DNA of 64,000 nucleotides from Prorocentrum cordatum (lineage: Eukaryota > Sar > Dinophyceae > Prorocentrales > Prorocentraceae), in contig CAUYUJ010012113.1 of NCBI GenBank assembly GCA_963575745.1, positions 454,559 through 518,558 of the forward strand, given 5' to 3'. A program made the position numbers and the translations under genes. The notes below the pieces were generated by a model. It saw nothing but the letters and a program-made list of their open reading frames with translations, was not told the DNA's origin and did no database searches. Shown here piece after piece: positions 30,791 to 41,162 of this stretch (positions are counted from its first letter, which is position 1; each line of letters begins with the position of its first letter).

Positions 30791-33700
30791 TCGACGGTGT
30801 CGCAGTATGCAGCGGGTACCTGGCCGTCGCGTGGAGCAGGGAGTTGAGCTGGCGGAGCGCGGGCTGCAAAGCCCTCACGCTCGATCTGCCCTTGGCGCTG
30901 ACTGCCGTGAACGGTTGGGCATCCAGAAAGGGCAGGCAGCGGCAGCGGTGGCTCTCACCTGCTCGGCACCTCCAGCGTGCTCCAGCCACCGCAGCCTCCA
31001 GCTCCAGCGCTGAGATGTGCCCGGGCCGCTGCCAGCGCAAGCCTGGCTGCTGGAAATCGGGGATCACGTTCCAGCTCGCCTCAGGCACGGGCAGTTGGCC
31101 CCGCTGACGCCTCGCGTCCCAGATGAGGCTGCCGTCCCCGTAGTTGTCGACCTGGTAGCGGTAGCTGTCGGCAGCCCAGCGCCCCGCGGCCAGCACCGAG
31201 GCGCAGTCGGGACCCACGGGCCGGAACGGCGGGTGGCGTCCCGGGATCGGCCTCGTGAAACACGGGAGGTCCGCCTCTGGGTCCAGCGTCGACCACCCCT
31301 CCAAGACCGAGGCATTCAGTGGGGGCCTCTCCACCACAAGCAAAACCTCGAAGCTCGCGGCCTCCCTCACGCCCTTGGTCCCGTCAGTGACGTCGGACGC
31401 CGTGAACGCCGTGACGGGCCACGAGCACCAGTACAGGCGCGGCCGCTTAACGTGGGCGTGACACCTGGGCCCGAGGAACACGGGCGTGACACCCAGCGCC
31501 CTGGAGAACTCCGCCCTCGACTCCAGGGTCATGCTCGACACGTTCTCGACAAACACCATGGTGCGCTCAGGACAGGCAACCTCCGCTGCCTGTGTCAGCT
31601 CGGGGACCGTGAAGAAGAGCTTCGGCCTCGACCCCTCTAGGTCGGTCCCCGCGACATTGATGCTTGCAAGATCTTGGCTCGGGCTTCCCGCGCTCAAGAC
31701 GACCCGGTCGGCGTCCCGCGCGTAACCCTTCAGCATCTCCGTGAACCGCACCGTGTCGACGGCCTCGACGTTGCCAAGCTTGGTCACGCCCGCCCAACGG
31801 CGACGCACCAGTCGCCAGGCAGCGGGCTCAACCTCGCAGCTGACGGGGGCGATCATGTCGATCGGGAGTCTGGAGGCCTCCACCGCGGCCCCAGCACCGC
31901 CTGCGTAGAGCTCGATGAGAACGAAGCGAGGGCGCCACCGCGCACCACGCACAGGAGCCGCAACTGCATCAGGCCGCAAAGTCACTGCTGAAGCTCCTCC
32001 CCTCGCGCAGGCAACGCCCTGCGCCGAGAGCCCAGCCGTGTGGCAGATGTCCCCAGCGCGCTCACTGGCATCGGTCGCGATGTCACAAATGACGATCTTT
32101 GCGCGCAGGTCGGTGTATGCCAGCGGCAGCGCCATCGCGAAGCCCAAGAGCTCGTCGCACATTCCAAGGGGATCAGCCTGCAGTCGCGTCCAGCACCCAG
32201 CAGCCCCCACGCTGTTGAGGAACCCCGTAGAAGGCCACCTGAACTCCGCTGCCCTGACGCACCTGCCCAGGACCATGAGCATGCCCTGCGTCGAGGGGCC
32301 CTGTCTGCCCATGCCGCACAGGATGAGCGCGAGCGTCCGGTGCAGCTTCTCGGCCGTGACTCCGACCTGGCCGACGGCCCCGTCAAGACCTGCGCCCCTC
32401 TGCACCAGGACCAGCGCGCGGCGCTTGACCTTGCCGGGGGCGTCGCTGGTCCCCGAGCCGCCGTAGGCGGCCCTCTGCTTCTCCGGGGCGCAGCTCACCG
32501 TGCCGATGAGCTCCGCGACCAACGCGCTGGGCACCCCCTCGCCATGGTCCCAGTCGTCGATGCAGTAATGGACCCACTGCTGCTCGAGCTCCTTCGACTT
32601 GATCGGATGTTGGCGGTCCCTGTGCCACTCGAGATCCGCAGGAAACCCTGCAGCGAGGGGGCGAGCGCCGCCCCCGAGGCGCCTGTGGCAGTGCTGAAAC
32701 TCCGTGTCCGCTATGATCCAGCCCAACGGGAAGACGAGCAGCGCGAGGTGTGTCTTCCCTGGTCCCGGCACACCGATGAGCTCGTTTGGGATCGCCTCTG
32801 CGAGGGCCATGTGTGGCTGCCAAGCCTCGGGCAGCTCGCAGCCGTAGAAAGCGGAGGCCAGGTCATCTGAGGACCCGAGCAGCATGTGCCCCTCTGGGAG
32901 CGGGACGGCGACCCCCGAGGGCGATGCACTTAGGGTCCCAATGCCGTCCTCCATGATGCGCTGGTAGCTGTCGGCCGAGACCATGTTGATGATCAGGCGC
33001 TGGACGCACGCCTGGCCGGGTGACCGCGTGCCGCCCTGGGCGACCCTGAACGCCCCAGCGAGCACCCTGCGGCTCCCGACCTTGAAGATGCGGTCGTCGG
33101 CGATCGGCGCAGCCAGCCCCAGCTTGACAAGCTTGGTCCCGATGCGGTACCACTCCTGCTTGGTCGTGACCTGGATCGCCGCTTGCGGGACCTCGGCAGG
33201 CGACTCATCCCGAGGGAGCAAAGCCAGCGTGGGGCCGGCACGCCCGGCGCCCGCCTGAGCGTCCGCGAGGTCGACCGCCTTGTCCGATGCGGGGTCGCCC
33301 TGCGCGGGGAGGCCTGGCATGTTGCCTGCAAGCGAGAGCGGCGGGGCGCGGGGCATCACCTTGCCCCCGTGGGAGACGGTCTTCGACGCGATGACCTGGT
33401 CCCAGTCCGGGAGCTCGAACGCTGCGGCAGGATCCTGAACGAAGTTCGCACACCCCTCCTGCACAATGCCGAGCGCACTGACCAGACCTGCCGTGGGCCG
33501 CACTGCGGCGTCGGTTGGACAACGCATGTGCCCCATGTACGAGTAGTTCAGGCTGAAGTCCACGAGCAGGGCCCGCCCCTGCGCCGCGGCGGCGTCCACC
33601 TCGCAGGTCTCCGACAACTGCTGGTGCAAGTACCAGGCGGCACAGTGCCTCTCGAAGAGTGGGGCTTCGGGCAACGGTAACGGCAACACCTCGCGCAGCC

Positions 33701-35954
33701 GCGCGAAGCTGGCCGTGGGGTCTGGCGAAGTGCACATCTCACAACCATACCGCCCGATCGCCCCTGGCAAACCGTGCACCGCCTCGTGGACCGCGAGAGG
33801 GAGCCTGAACTTGGAGCTGACACCTGTGCCCACCTCGGCTGGCATCTGGCGCCACCGCCGCGGCTGCGAGCTGCCGCGCAGCTGCCGCTCAGGCGGGCGG
33901 AGGGCAGGCGGGGGCGTGCGCGAGGCCGCGGCCTCCGCAGCGTCGGTCCTCACGCCTGAACCCGGGCTGTCCTGCGAGCAGCGCTTGTGCCGCGGCTCTT
34001 CCCCGTCTTGCCTTCGCCGCGGCTCTTGGCAGCCGGCGGCCTCCCAATGCGCGCCTTCCACGCCGCCTGGGTCTCGCCCTCGCGCCTCGGGTGGGCCGCC
34101 TTGTGCTGCGCGAAGCCCCGGCCCGTAGCCGCGTCCGCTGGTGGCACGCGGGCGGCGGCAGCTGCGTCGAGGTCCCCCTCGAAGTCGCTCAGGAGCTGGT
34201 CCGACCGCGTGGGACTGCAGCTGGTCCTCCGCGCTGCTGGCGGCCTCTTCCCGGCGCGGAGAGCTGCGGGAACGTCGCCTGGGACTCGTTCGGCAAGGAT
34301 CCTCATCGCCTTGGCCGATCCTGTGACTGGCGTCCCGGGAGTAGAGGGGCGGGCGGCGCGCCTCCGCGCGCCCATGGCCTGCAGGTGCCGTCCTCCCCAG
34401 CAACGGAGACGGCTCCCGGCCAGGCCCCCAGCCCGGCCTGCGGTCTGCAAGTCGCTGGCGGAATTCGGCGACCTTCAGCTCCCGGGCCTCGACCTTCTCG
34501 GCAGCGTTCTCCTCGCCCAGAGAGGTGCCGGACGGAAGCTGCTCCTGCGAGACCAGCGTGAGCCATCGCGCCGATTGCCAGTTCCCGTCGCGGATGCCCA
34601 TCGACCGCGCCTTGAACCTCAGCATGACCAGATCCGCAGTGTTGATGACCTCCCTGCGCACGATGCCGTCGAGCGCCAGCCCTGGCGGGCGGAGGACCCG
34701 CCCCTCGACTGCCCCCAGCGTCCGCGGCGGGTGAGCAACGAAGAGCACCGTGTACAGGAACTGTGTGACACCTGGGGCCAGCAGGTCGGTCCCGCCTGCG
34801 GACAACTCCTGAGTGAACTGGCTGCACAGGTGGCCAAGCCCATTCACGAGGAGAGCGTCCGGCCGCTGTCGAGCGATCCAGCCGAACAAGTCGCGCTTGC
34901 AGCTCACGCCCTGGTAGCGGTCGCAGCCCCCAAGGCGCTCTGTGTCGCTCTCCACGCCGTCCTCCACGTCGTCGTCGTCGCGGTCCAGGAGTGCCGTGGT
35001 CACGGCCGACGCTGGCCTGCTCCTCCTCCTCGAGGCGCCAGTGCGCGCTGGGCCAGCAGCGGCGGCTCGGCCAGCAGCCTCCTGTGCCAGGCGCTCGCCT
35101 ATGGCTCCTGCCGGGCGCGCAGCGTTCTTGGGCGTGCCCTGCCTCGGTACACCACGAGCTGCCCTGCCCTCCAGCCGCGCCAGCCGCGCCTCGAGCGCGG
35201 GGTCCTCGGCGGTCTCCTCGAGCCCGGCGATCTCCTGGTCGAGCGGGCCCGCCTCTCCTGGACCGCCCGGGGTCTGGGTGCCCTTCACCTCGCGGGCGCA
35301 CATGTGCGGGGGCCCGCGAGGCTTCTCCTCGACTTTGTTGCCCCATCCCCGAGCGGCCAGCCGCCGAGCTCTCCAGGCAATGGCTCGGCCGCGGGCGAGG
35401 CGGTCCGCACAGGCGCCCCAGGATCCGCTGCTGGGCAGATGAGCTTCGCCCGCTCGCGGGCCACGCCGCTGTGGCCCATCACCTGCCACATGTCCAAGTG
35501 CTCGACCACAGCGCCAGCTGGAGCGACCGTCCCGCACTTGTTGGCGCTGCACCTGCAGAGGTGGAAGACCGTGGCCGCGCGATGTGCGCCCCGCTGCCCG
35601 CAGGAGGCTGCCTACCATGAGAAGTACGTGTCGCTGGCGCCCGCCTGCCGGGCCTTGATGAATCTGCCGATGGTGTCCGCCTGGTAGGCGACCTCGACCT
35701 CGAGCATCTCGACGCCCTGCGGCGCCGCTGGGTCGTCCTAGACCCGCGCCAGGACCCGTGCTCCAGCCCTCGGCGGCAGCCCCGCCACCAGCTCGCCGTT
35801 CAGCGCCGCGTCGAGCCAGGCTCCACTCGAAAAGGGCCAGCCGCCGGCAGCTGGGGCTGCCGGCTCCATCGGGCTCCTCGCCAGCAACCAAGCGGGAGAG
35901 GGGCGACCCGCGCCCGGGATCCTCGTCTCCCAGCCAGGTCTTCGCTTCCCTCAA
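30459..35954 (-). CDS. Gag-like/RT/C5-methyltransferase/RNase H polyprotein
   Basis: One 1831-codon frame. Residues 1-900: Arg/Ala/Glu-rich gag-like region. RT at about 925-1160: RLIINMVSADSYQ, SSDDLASAFYGCELP (motif A region), VFPLGW (motif B region) and HYCIDDW (motif C, DD intact, 32560). C5-methyltransferase at about 1345-1530: LIELYAGGAG (motif I, SAM binding), GSPSQDLASIN (motif IV), VFVENVSSM (motif VI, ENV) and KRPRLYW (motif VIII). The catalytic Cys of motif IV is Ser (codon AGC, 31677-31679). RNase H at about 1645-1710: ISALELEAAVAG and AKGRSSVRALQPAL, the KGRSS block typical of DIRS-type elements. From about 30800 the frame is lost (the next frame reads DTVDMPADTPPRW), so the last 110 codons are probably not genuine. 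RT-methyltransferase fusions are known in dinoflagellates. Confidence 0.82.
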   Translation of the reverse strand: MREAKTWLGDEDPGRGSPLSRLVAGEEPDGAGSPSCRRLALFEWSLARRGAERRAGGGAAAEGWSTGPGAGLGRPSGAAGRRDARGRGRLPGGHHRQIHQGPAGGRQRHVLLMVGSLLRAAGRTSRGHGLPPLQVQRQQVRDGRSSWRCGRALGHVAGDGPQRRGPRAGEAHLPSSGSWGACADRLARGRAIAWRARRLAARGWGNKVEEKPRGPPHMCAREVKGTQTPGGPGEAGPLDQEIAGLEETAEDPALEARLARLEGRAARGVPRQGTPKNAARPAGAIGERLAQEAAGRAAAAGPARTGASRRRSRPASAVTTALLDRDDDDVEDGVESDTERLGGCDRYQGVSCKRDLFGWIARQRPDALLVNGLGHLCSQFTQELSAGGTDLLAPGVTQFLYTVLFVAHPPRTLGAVEGRVLRPPGLALDGIVRREVINTADLVMLRFKARSMGIRDGNWQSARWLTLVSQEQLPSGTSLGEENAAEKVEARELKVAEFRQRLADRRPGWGPGREPSPLLGRTAPAGHGRAEARRPPLYSRDASHRIGQGDEDPCRTSPRRRSRSSPRREEAASSAEDQLQSHAVGPAPERLRGGPRRSCRRPRATSGRGYGPGLRAAQGGPPEARGRDPGGVEGAHWEAAGCQEPRRRQDGEEPRHKRCSQDSPGSGVRTDAAEAAASRTPPPALRPPERQLRGSSQPRRWRQMPAEVGTGVSSKFRLPLAVHEAVHGLPGAIGRYGCEMCTSPDPTASFARLREVLPLPLPEAPLFERHCAAWYLHQQLSETCEVDAAAAQGRALLVDFSLNYSYMGHMRCPTDAAVRPTAGLVSALGIVQEGCANFVQDPAAAFELPDWDQVIASKTVSHGGKVMPRAPPLSLAGNMPGLPAQGDPASDKAVDLADAQAGAGRAGPTLALLPRDESPAEVPQAAIQVTTKQEWYRIGTKLVKLGLAAPIADDRIFKVGSRRVLAGAFRVAQGGTRSPGQACVQRLIINMVSADSYQRIMEDGIGTLSASPSGVAVPLPEGHMLLGSSDDLASAFYGCELPEAWQPHMALAEAIPNELIGVPGPGKTHLALLVFPLGWIIADTEFQHCHRRLGGGARPLAAGFPADLEWHRDRQHPIKSKELEQQWVHYCIDDWDHGEGVPSALVAELIGTVSCAPEKQRAAYGGSGTSDAPGKVKRRALVLVQRGAGLDGAVGQVGVTAEKLHRTLALILCGMGRQGPSTQGMLMVLGRCVRAAEFRWPSTGFLNSVGAAGCWTRLQADPLGMCDELLGFAMALPLAYTDLRAKIVICDIATDASERAGDICHTAGLSAQGVACARGGASAVTLRPDAVAAPVRGARWRPRFVLIELYAGGAGAAVEASRLPIDMIAPVSCEVEPAAWRLVRRRWAGVTKLGNVEAVDTVRFTEMLKGYARDADRVVLSAGSPSQDLASINVAGTDLEGSRPKLFFTVPELTQAAEVACPERTMVFVENVSSMTLESRAEFSRALGVTPVFLGPRCHAHVKRPRLYWCSWPVTAFTASDVTDGTKGVREAASFEVLLVVERPPLNASVLEGWSTLDPEADLPCFTRPIPGRHPPFRPVGPDCASVLAAGRWAADSYRYQVDNYGDGSLIWDARRQRGQLPVPEASWNVIPDFQQPGLRWQRPGHISALELEAAVAGARWRCRAGESHRCRCLPFLDAQPFTAVSAKGRSSVRALQPALRQLNSLLHATARYPLHTATPSTCPPTRRPAGASAAAAPLPVLPPARARRAAPGKRAAQAPAKVSRVTAQAMAQRAAARSQPPRGRWSRRSPCGGIVRRARRSLFSGFRSTGSRRRPLRSTLAWPPSSGAVG

Positions 35955-36103
35955 CCCGCCAAGGCTGCCAGCGAGGCTGATCAGAATCAGCCGTCGGAGC
36001 GTGGCCCTGCAAACGGCCGCGCGAGCGCGGCAGTCTTACAGTAGTCAGAGTGGCTCGGCAGCGGCCACAGACGGGCGGCACCGCCCGGTGACTCCGCTGC
36101 CTG

Positions 36104-36125
36104 TCTCGAGCCAACACAGCTACGG
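36104..36125 (-). other. Spliced-leader-like sequence at A1 border (tentative)
   Basis: The minus strand reads TCCGTAGCTGTGTTGGCTCGAG; four positions differ from the leader consensus. It straddles the boundary between repeat A1 and the coding region, and only the CCGTAGC...GGC part lies within the repeat. Could be coincidence. Confidence 0.3.
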
Positions 36126-36213
36126 AAGATGGATGAAACTCACGCTATCCATCAACGGCGTCGCGCACGCTCAGGTGGACTCCGCATAGGTTTCCTTGGA
36201 AGGTTCATATATG
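36110..36213 (-). repeat. Split direct repeat A1
   Basis: The 5' end of the element. Identical to A2. Confidence 0.9.
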
Positions 36214-36319
36214 TGTGTGGATTGTACATGCGCATGGTATGTACGACCATCGCCGTACTAATTGGTTCCTCGGCTCGGTATATGATCGGGTCAGGACGGC
36301 TGTGGCGCGCGGTCGTTTG

Positions 36320-37250
36320 TTGGTTCCGTGGTCAGAGCTTCTGCGGCCTGGGCCTCGTGGGGCCTCTCGGGGGCCGCTTGGGGGCCTTCTGAAGCCTCTT
36401 GGGGGCTTCTTGAGGACTCTTGGCGGTCTCGGACGGCCCCCTTGGGGCGGATGGCTCGAAATCTAAATTCGAGTTCTCTCTCTTGGGCCCCTTTGAAGGC
36501 CCTCTTGGGCCGTCTTGAGCGTTTCTTGGGCCGTCCTGGACATTTCTTGAGCCGTCTTGGGCCTCCTTGGGACGTCTCGGGATCCTCTTCAGGGCCTCTT
36601 AGGCCGTCTTGAGGTGATCTGGGAGGCCTCGTGTGCCGTCTTGGACGCCTCGAAAACCGAAAAAACGCACAAGCTTGAAATCGATGTCATCCTAACGGAA
36701 TGGGACGACGCCTTCCTATCAAGGCTGTTCTGTTTGGATGGCTCTCGGAGGCCTATCAGGGCGTCTTGGAGGCCTCTTGGGCCATCTGGAGGCCGCCTGG
36801 AACGTCTTAGACCGGTCTCTCGGCGACTCGGGGCCCTCTCGGGCCGTCTGAAAGGCCTCTGGGAACCCTCTTGGTCCATCTTGGGGCCCGCTCAAGGGCG
36901 CTCTGGGGCTGTCTGGGGCGCTCCAGACTCGCCCCTCCCCCGCCGGGCCGGAAATCAAGGTAGATCCGCTTCTATGTATGTACGTTCTCACTGTTTTAGT
37001 ACAGCTCTATAATCCTCAGTCAATTCGTGCACTTTGTGAAATCCTGGGGCCGTCTTGAAGCCATCGTGGGACGCCAAAGGCCATGTCGGAGCCCACTTGA
37101 ACCGTCCGGAGGGCCCCCTGGAGCTCTCTTGGCCCGTCTTGGAAGCCCCTGGCCTCAGGAAAAGAGGCCCAGGAGGGTTGCCCCTGTGGCCTCTGAAGCA
37201 ATATTGGAGCCACATCTGGGGCCTCTTTGGGGCCTCTTGGACCGTCGCGT
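36320..37250. repeat. GGCCTCTTGG-type degenerate minisatellite
   Basis: Irregular 15-30 bp units containing GGGCCGTCTTGG or GGCCTCTTGG throughout (gaps near 36650-36720 and 36930-37030). A smaller related array is at 49262-49480. Confidence 0.75.
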
Positions 37251-37735
37251 CAAGTCAGTGGGCCGAGAAAAGGACAATGCAAACATGCAGCAAAAACCAT
37301 CGGCAAAACAACAATGAGTGTTCCTGACCGGACTCCGCGCCTGCCCTCCCAGCGGGTCGGGTCGGCGCGGGGGGAGACAGCACTAGCAGGACCTGCAACG
37401 GCGAAACCAGCCGGATGTGCGAACGAGGCAGTCTCTTTTCCATGACCGAGCAAATGCCGCGGGGCCTCCACGGAGGGTTCTCGAAAAAGGCTTGGGCGAA
37501 GACAAGATTACTTCGCCCTGAAAGGGACGCTCAAAGAACTATCCTCCCCCCCCAGCGCCTGCCCCCCCCCCCCTCGGGCGCCCGCCCGAGCGCGGTGGCG
37601 GAATCGCGCGGCAGCGCCACTGGATACGTATATTCTGAATCCTCGACCCCTTCTCCCTCCTCCACCTCCCCCTCGATCATCCTCCGTCCCTCCGTCTTCC
37701 CCCTCTAGCGAGGGGAGAGGGGCAGGCGGGCTCAC
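37251..37735. other. Intron sequence; no gene recognised
   Basis: C-runs near 37550-37575; no motif. Confidence 0.5.
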
Positions 37736-37826
37736 CAGAAGCAGCATGAGAATCATGCACACGTTGATGAGCTTGGGGATCGAGAGCAGCAGCGCCATAA
37801 GGATCTTGTTTAGGCCCTTCAGGAAC
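37736..37826 (-). CDS. Voltage-gated channel exon: S4-S5 linker and start of S5
   Basis: 91 nt: one completing base plus 30 codons beginning FLKGLNKILMALLLSIPKLI and ending CMILMLLL. The pattern KGL-x3-L-x-AL-x3-IP-x-L-x-NV matches the S4-S5 linker and early S5 of four-domain channels. The acceptor CCCCCAG|G and donor CTG|GTGAGC are good. The completing G joins the AG left by the S4 exon at 48022-48091 to make AGG (Arg), giving LFRLLR-FLKGLN without a frame break. It ends in phase 0, as the exon at 12282-12359 requires. Intron lengths would be 10.2 kb upstream and 25.4 kb downstream. Confidence 0.8.
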
Positions 37827-38879
37827 CTGGGGGTCGGGAGAATACACACGAGACAGACTCCGCAATACAATTTTCTCACGCAGCTTCCCGCCCCCGCGGC
37901 CGAGAGATAATTTCTCGGGATGGCAAAACATCTGGGTACGGGTCGAGGGGTCCAGGGGCTGGCGACGCAAGGGCCTTCCTGCTCCGCCTTCTTCGCATGC
38001 TCCCTAACATACCTTATGCTCCCCTCTTCCTCTTCCTCTTACGCTTTTCTCTCGCCCTCCGCCTCTTCCTCCTCCACCCCCGCCTCCTCCCTCCACATGA
38101 TGACGCAGTATGAGCAGTACTCTCATCTCTTCCCTGGAGTTGTCCAGACCAGGGGCTGTTTGTAGCCTCGTGTTGCCGTCTTTTCTCTCGCACGCAGAAC
38201 GTCACAAATTGATGCTGTGTATGTATTGCCTAGGATCGGACGGTTCTCGGGCTCTCGGGCCTTACAGCTGGGGCTCCCGCTGCAGCGATAACCACATTTC
38301 AGGAGCGGCGCTTTCCCCCCCGTCGCTCAAAATTGCCTCCCGTCCCAACGCACACCTCTGGTTCCGATAGTGGTCTCGTCGCTGCCGCCCCCCACTTTCC
38401 CTAACGCCACCTTCCCCTTGGTCCTCCCGATCATCCTGATCCTCCTGCTGCTCCTGCTCCTGCTCCTGCTGCTGCTGCTGGTCCTCCTCCTTCCCCTCCT
38501 CCTCTTTCCTCATGTACATCCTCCTCTCCGTCCTACTCATCCGCAACCTCCCCCTCCTCCGATGTACGACCCCCCAGACACTCAATACGCTTGCGCATCA
38601 CATGATGAGGTCACGTTGAAGATCAAGGTCCGTTAAACCAACACAGCCAGCGGGCACAACAAAAATCGGCAAAATGGGCAAGGTGGGTGGGAGGGGTAAG
38701 TCAGATATGGCGCGACCACGCTTGGGGTGTCCTCCTCATATATCCTCTCTCCAATGTTCCCATCCCCACTTCTCCTTCTCCTAAACCCGCGATCATCCTC
38801 ATCCGTCCTTCCTTCTCATCTCAGTATGCCCATCTGTTCCACTCCCCTCCACAATCGGTTAGGATCTTCCCCTCTGCCC
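37827..38879. other. Intron sequence with CTGCTC and C/T runs
   Basis: (CTCCTG)n near 38436-38500 and pyrimidine-rich stretches; no coding signal. Confidence 0.5.
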
Positions 38880-39021
38880 TCCTCCTCGTAATCATCATCA
38901 CCATCAGCATCACCAGCACCATGATCATCATCAGCAGCATCACGAAGGTCATCAACATCGTCCTCGTCATCATCAGCACCAGCATCATCATCAGCAAGAT
39001 CAGTACCAGCATCATCACCAG

Positions 39022-39063
<42 letters not shown>

Positions 39064-39760
39064 TAGAATCAGCATCATCATACGCATCACAATCCTCGTC
39101 CGCATCCTCATCCTCATCCGCATCAGCATTATCATCAACAACATCATCAACACCACCATCATCACCACCAACATCACCATCAACATGATCATCATCATGA
39201 TCAACATCATCATAACCATGAACAATATCGTCGTCAACACCGTCATCAGCATCATCATCGTCATCACCATCCTCATCCGCATCCTCATCATCATCAGTAT
39301 CATCATCATCACTATCATCATCAGGACCGTAATCATGATCAGCATACTCGTCAACAGCATCATCATCATCACCAGCAGCAGCATCATCGTCATCAACAGT
39401 GCCATCGTCATCGGCATCACCAGCATCAGCATCAGCACCGTCATCGTAATAGTCGTCGTCATCATCATCAGCATCATCATCAGTCTCAACATCTTCATCA
39501 CCACCATCACCACCACCACCACCGCCATCATTATCATCATCAGCATCATCATCACCATCATCACCATAGACACCATCAGCATCATCACCACCACCAGCAT
39601 CATCATTATCATTAGCATCGTTGTCATCGCCATCGTCATCGTCAGCATCACCATCACCATCATCATCATCATCATCATCATCAGCATCATCATCATCATC
39701 ATCAACATCATCATACCACCATCATCGCCATCACCAACATCGCCGTAGTATTGATCATCC
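38880..39760. repeat. (CAT)n microsatellite, about 880 bp
   Basis: CAT/CAG/CAC trinucleotides, imperfect. Long frames of Ile/Ser/Thr or Met only are artefacts. Confidence 0.95.
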
Positions 39761-39914
39761 ACCTCGTCTTGCTCAACCTGCTCCTCTTCATCGTGTTCCT
39801 CCTTCCCTTCCTCCATTATTCCTCCTCCCCGTCCCTTCGCTCCTCTTCCTCTTCCTGTTGCTCTACCTCCCCCTCCTGCTCATGGTCATCCAACGCTCTC
39901 CTCCTCCTCCTTCT

Positions 39915-40042
39915 CATCATCCTCGTCGTCATCGTCATCAGCATCAGCATCAGCATCATCAGCATCATCAGCATCATCAGCATCATCAGCATCATCAGCA
40001 TCATCAGCATCATCAGCATCATCAGCATCATCATCATCATCG

Positions 40043-40126
<84 letters not shown>

Positions 40127-40128
40127 GC
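39915..40128. repeat. (CATCAG)n then pure (CAT)n
   Basis: 9-bp CATCATCAG higher-order units (39945-40030) followed by about 30 perfect CAT units. Confidence 0.95.
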
Positions 40129-41094
40129 TGTTTCTCGAGGGTTGCCTGAAAGTTGCGTCCCAGGCCGCCAAGTGCAGTGCCAGGCTAGCCACCAGAATGG
40201 TAGACCTTGACATGCAAGACCATCAGAGGGTATATGCCATCAGATAAACAAATTTCGACACGATTGCCGACAACTGTTCGCCCTCTCATATCGACGAGGC
40301 CTACCGGGTGTACGCCGAGGCCCCACCACCACCCATTGCTCCCTCGTCCGCTCCTCCTGCTGACATTCCTGCTGCCGCTGCTGCTACCCCGTCGGGTGGG
40401 AGTGTAGAGACCGAGGTTGTCCAGGAGGCTAGAGACGTCGGAGATACCGAGGTTTTGGAAAACGAGGGTTTTGTCGTCGGAGAGCTCAGCTTTTTCGGGC
40501 CACTCGATGTTGGAAGCTGGTGTGCCAGACAAGGATCCGCTCCCGGTGGACACGAAGCAAAAGGGCCTCTGCAGACCTTGTGGGGGCCCAAAGAGGCTCA
40601 AAGGGGGCTCGCTCTACACGGTTCGGAAGCGTCTGCACCCTCAGGACCCTGCGAGGGCTCTGGATACGCCCAGGACCCCTTCCGAAGTCACTCGATGTCA
40701 CTCGGGATTGGTGAAGGCAACCGTGAGAATTGCCACTGCCGTCTGCCACCCTTTTCGCGGCAAGCTGCCGCCCCACGCCTCGATGTCCAGGCTTGTTCGA
40801 GCGCGTTCGGATTCGAGGATCGTTCCCAGGCCGAGGCCCTGGGATCAAGGGTCTTGCGGGCCAAAGCCGAGGCGGAGGCCAGGCGCGCTCATGTGTCTGT
40901 GGCCGAACACGGTCTCGGTTAGGTTATGTTTATCCCAACCACTGTGTTCGGTCCTCGTTTTGAAGACACGGCGCCCCGCGTCCCTCCCTCCCGCCTCCTC
41001 CTCCTCCTCCTCCTCCTCCTCTTCCTCCTCCTCCTCCTCCTCCTCCCTCCTCCCCCTCCTCCCTTCTCCCAGTCTTTGCTTCTGCATTCACAAT
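40129..41094. other. Unassigned sequence; (CTC)n at 40996-41065
   Basis: Overlapping open frames on both strands at 40186-40922, with no conserved motif and no clear splice borders. Confidence 0.45.
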
Positions 41095-41162
41095 GTGTCT
41101 GTTTCAACACACCCCTCACACGTTTCGTGGCCCTACAGGCAGCTCCACGGAAGGTCCCAATG
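41095..41162. repeat. 89-bp repeat, single inverted fragment
   Basis: Reverse complement of part of the unit (CACCCCTCACACGTTTCGTGGCCC, GCTCCACGGAAGGTCCCAATGG). Confidence 0.8.

Larger units (their letters stand above)
28950..36213 (-). mobile_element. DIRS/Ngaro-like tyrosine-recombinase retrotransposon with methyltransferase
   Basis: A 7.26-kb element on the minus strand, with split direct repeats in the order A1 (36110-36213), coding region, B1 (29371-29615), A2 (29273-29376), B2 (28950-29194). A1 and A2 (104 bp) and B1 and B2 (245 bp) appear identical. A1-ORF-B1-A2-B2 is the diagnostic layout of PAT/Ngaro-type elements, which integrate by tyrosine recombinase and make no target duplication; none is visible. 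Domain order is gag-like, RT, C5-methyltransferase, RNase H, recombinase. Both outer ends abut TA/TG-rich microsatellite. The shared core TATATG overlaps the B1/A2 junction, as expected of a circular-junction crossover. Confidence 0.82.

Noticed and set aside
33987-35687. 566-codon plus-strand ORF
   Set aside because: Antisense shadow of the GC-rich gag-like part of the retrotransposon polyprotein; no motif.
38687-39816. 350-codon Ile/Ser-rich and 331-codon Met-rich ORFs
   Set aside because: Direct translation of the (CAT)n microsatellite.
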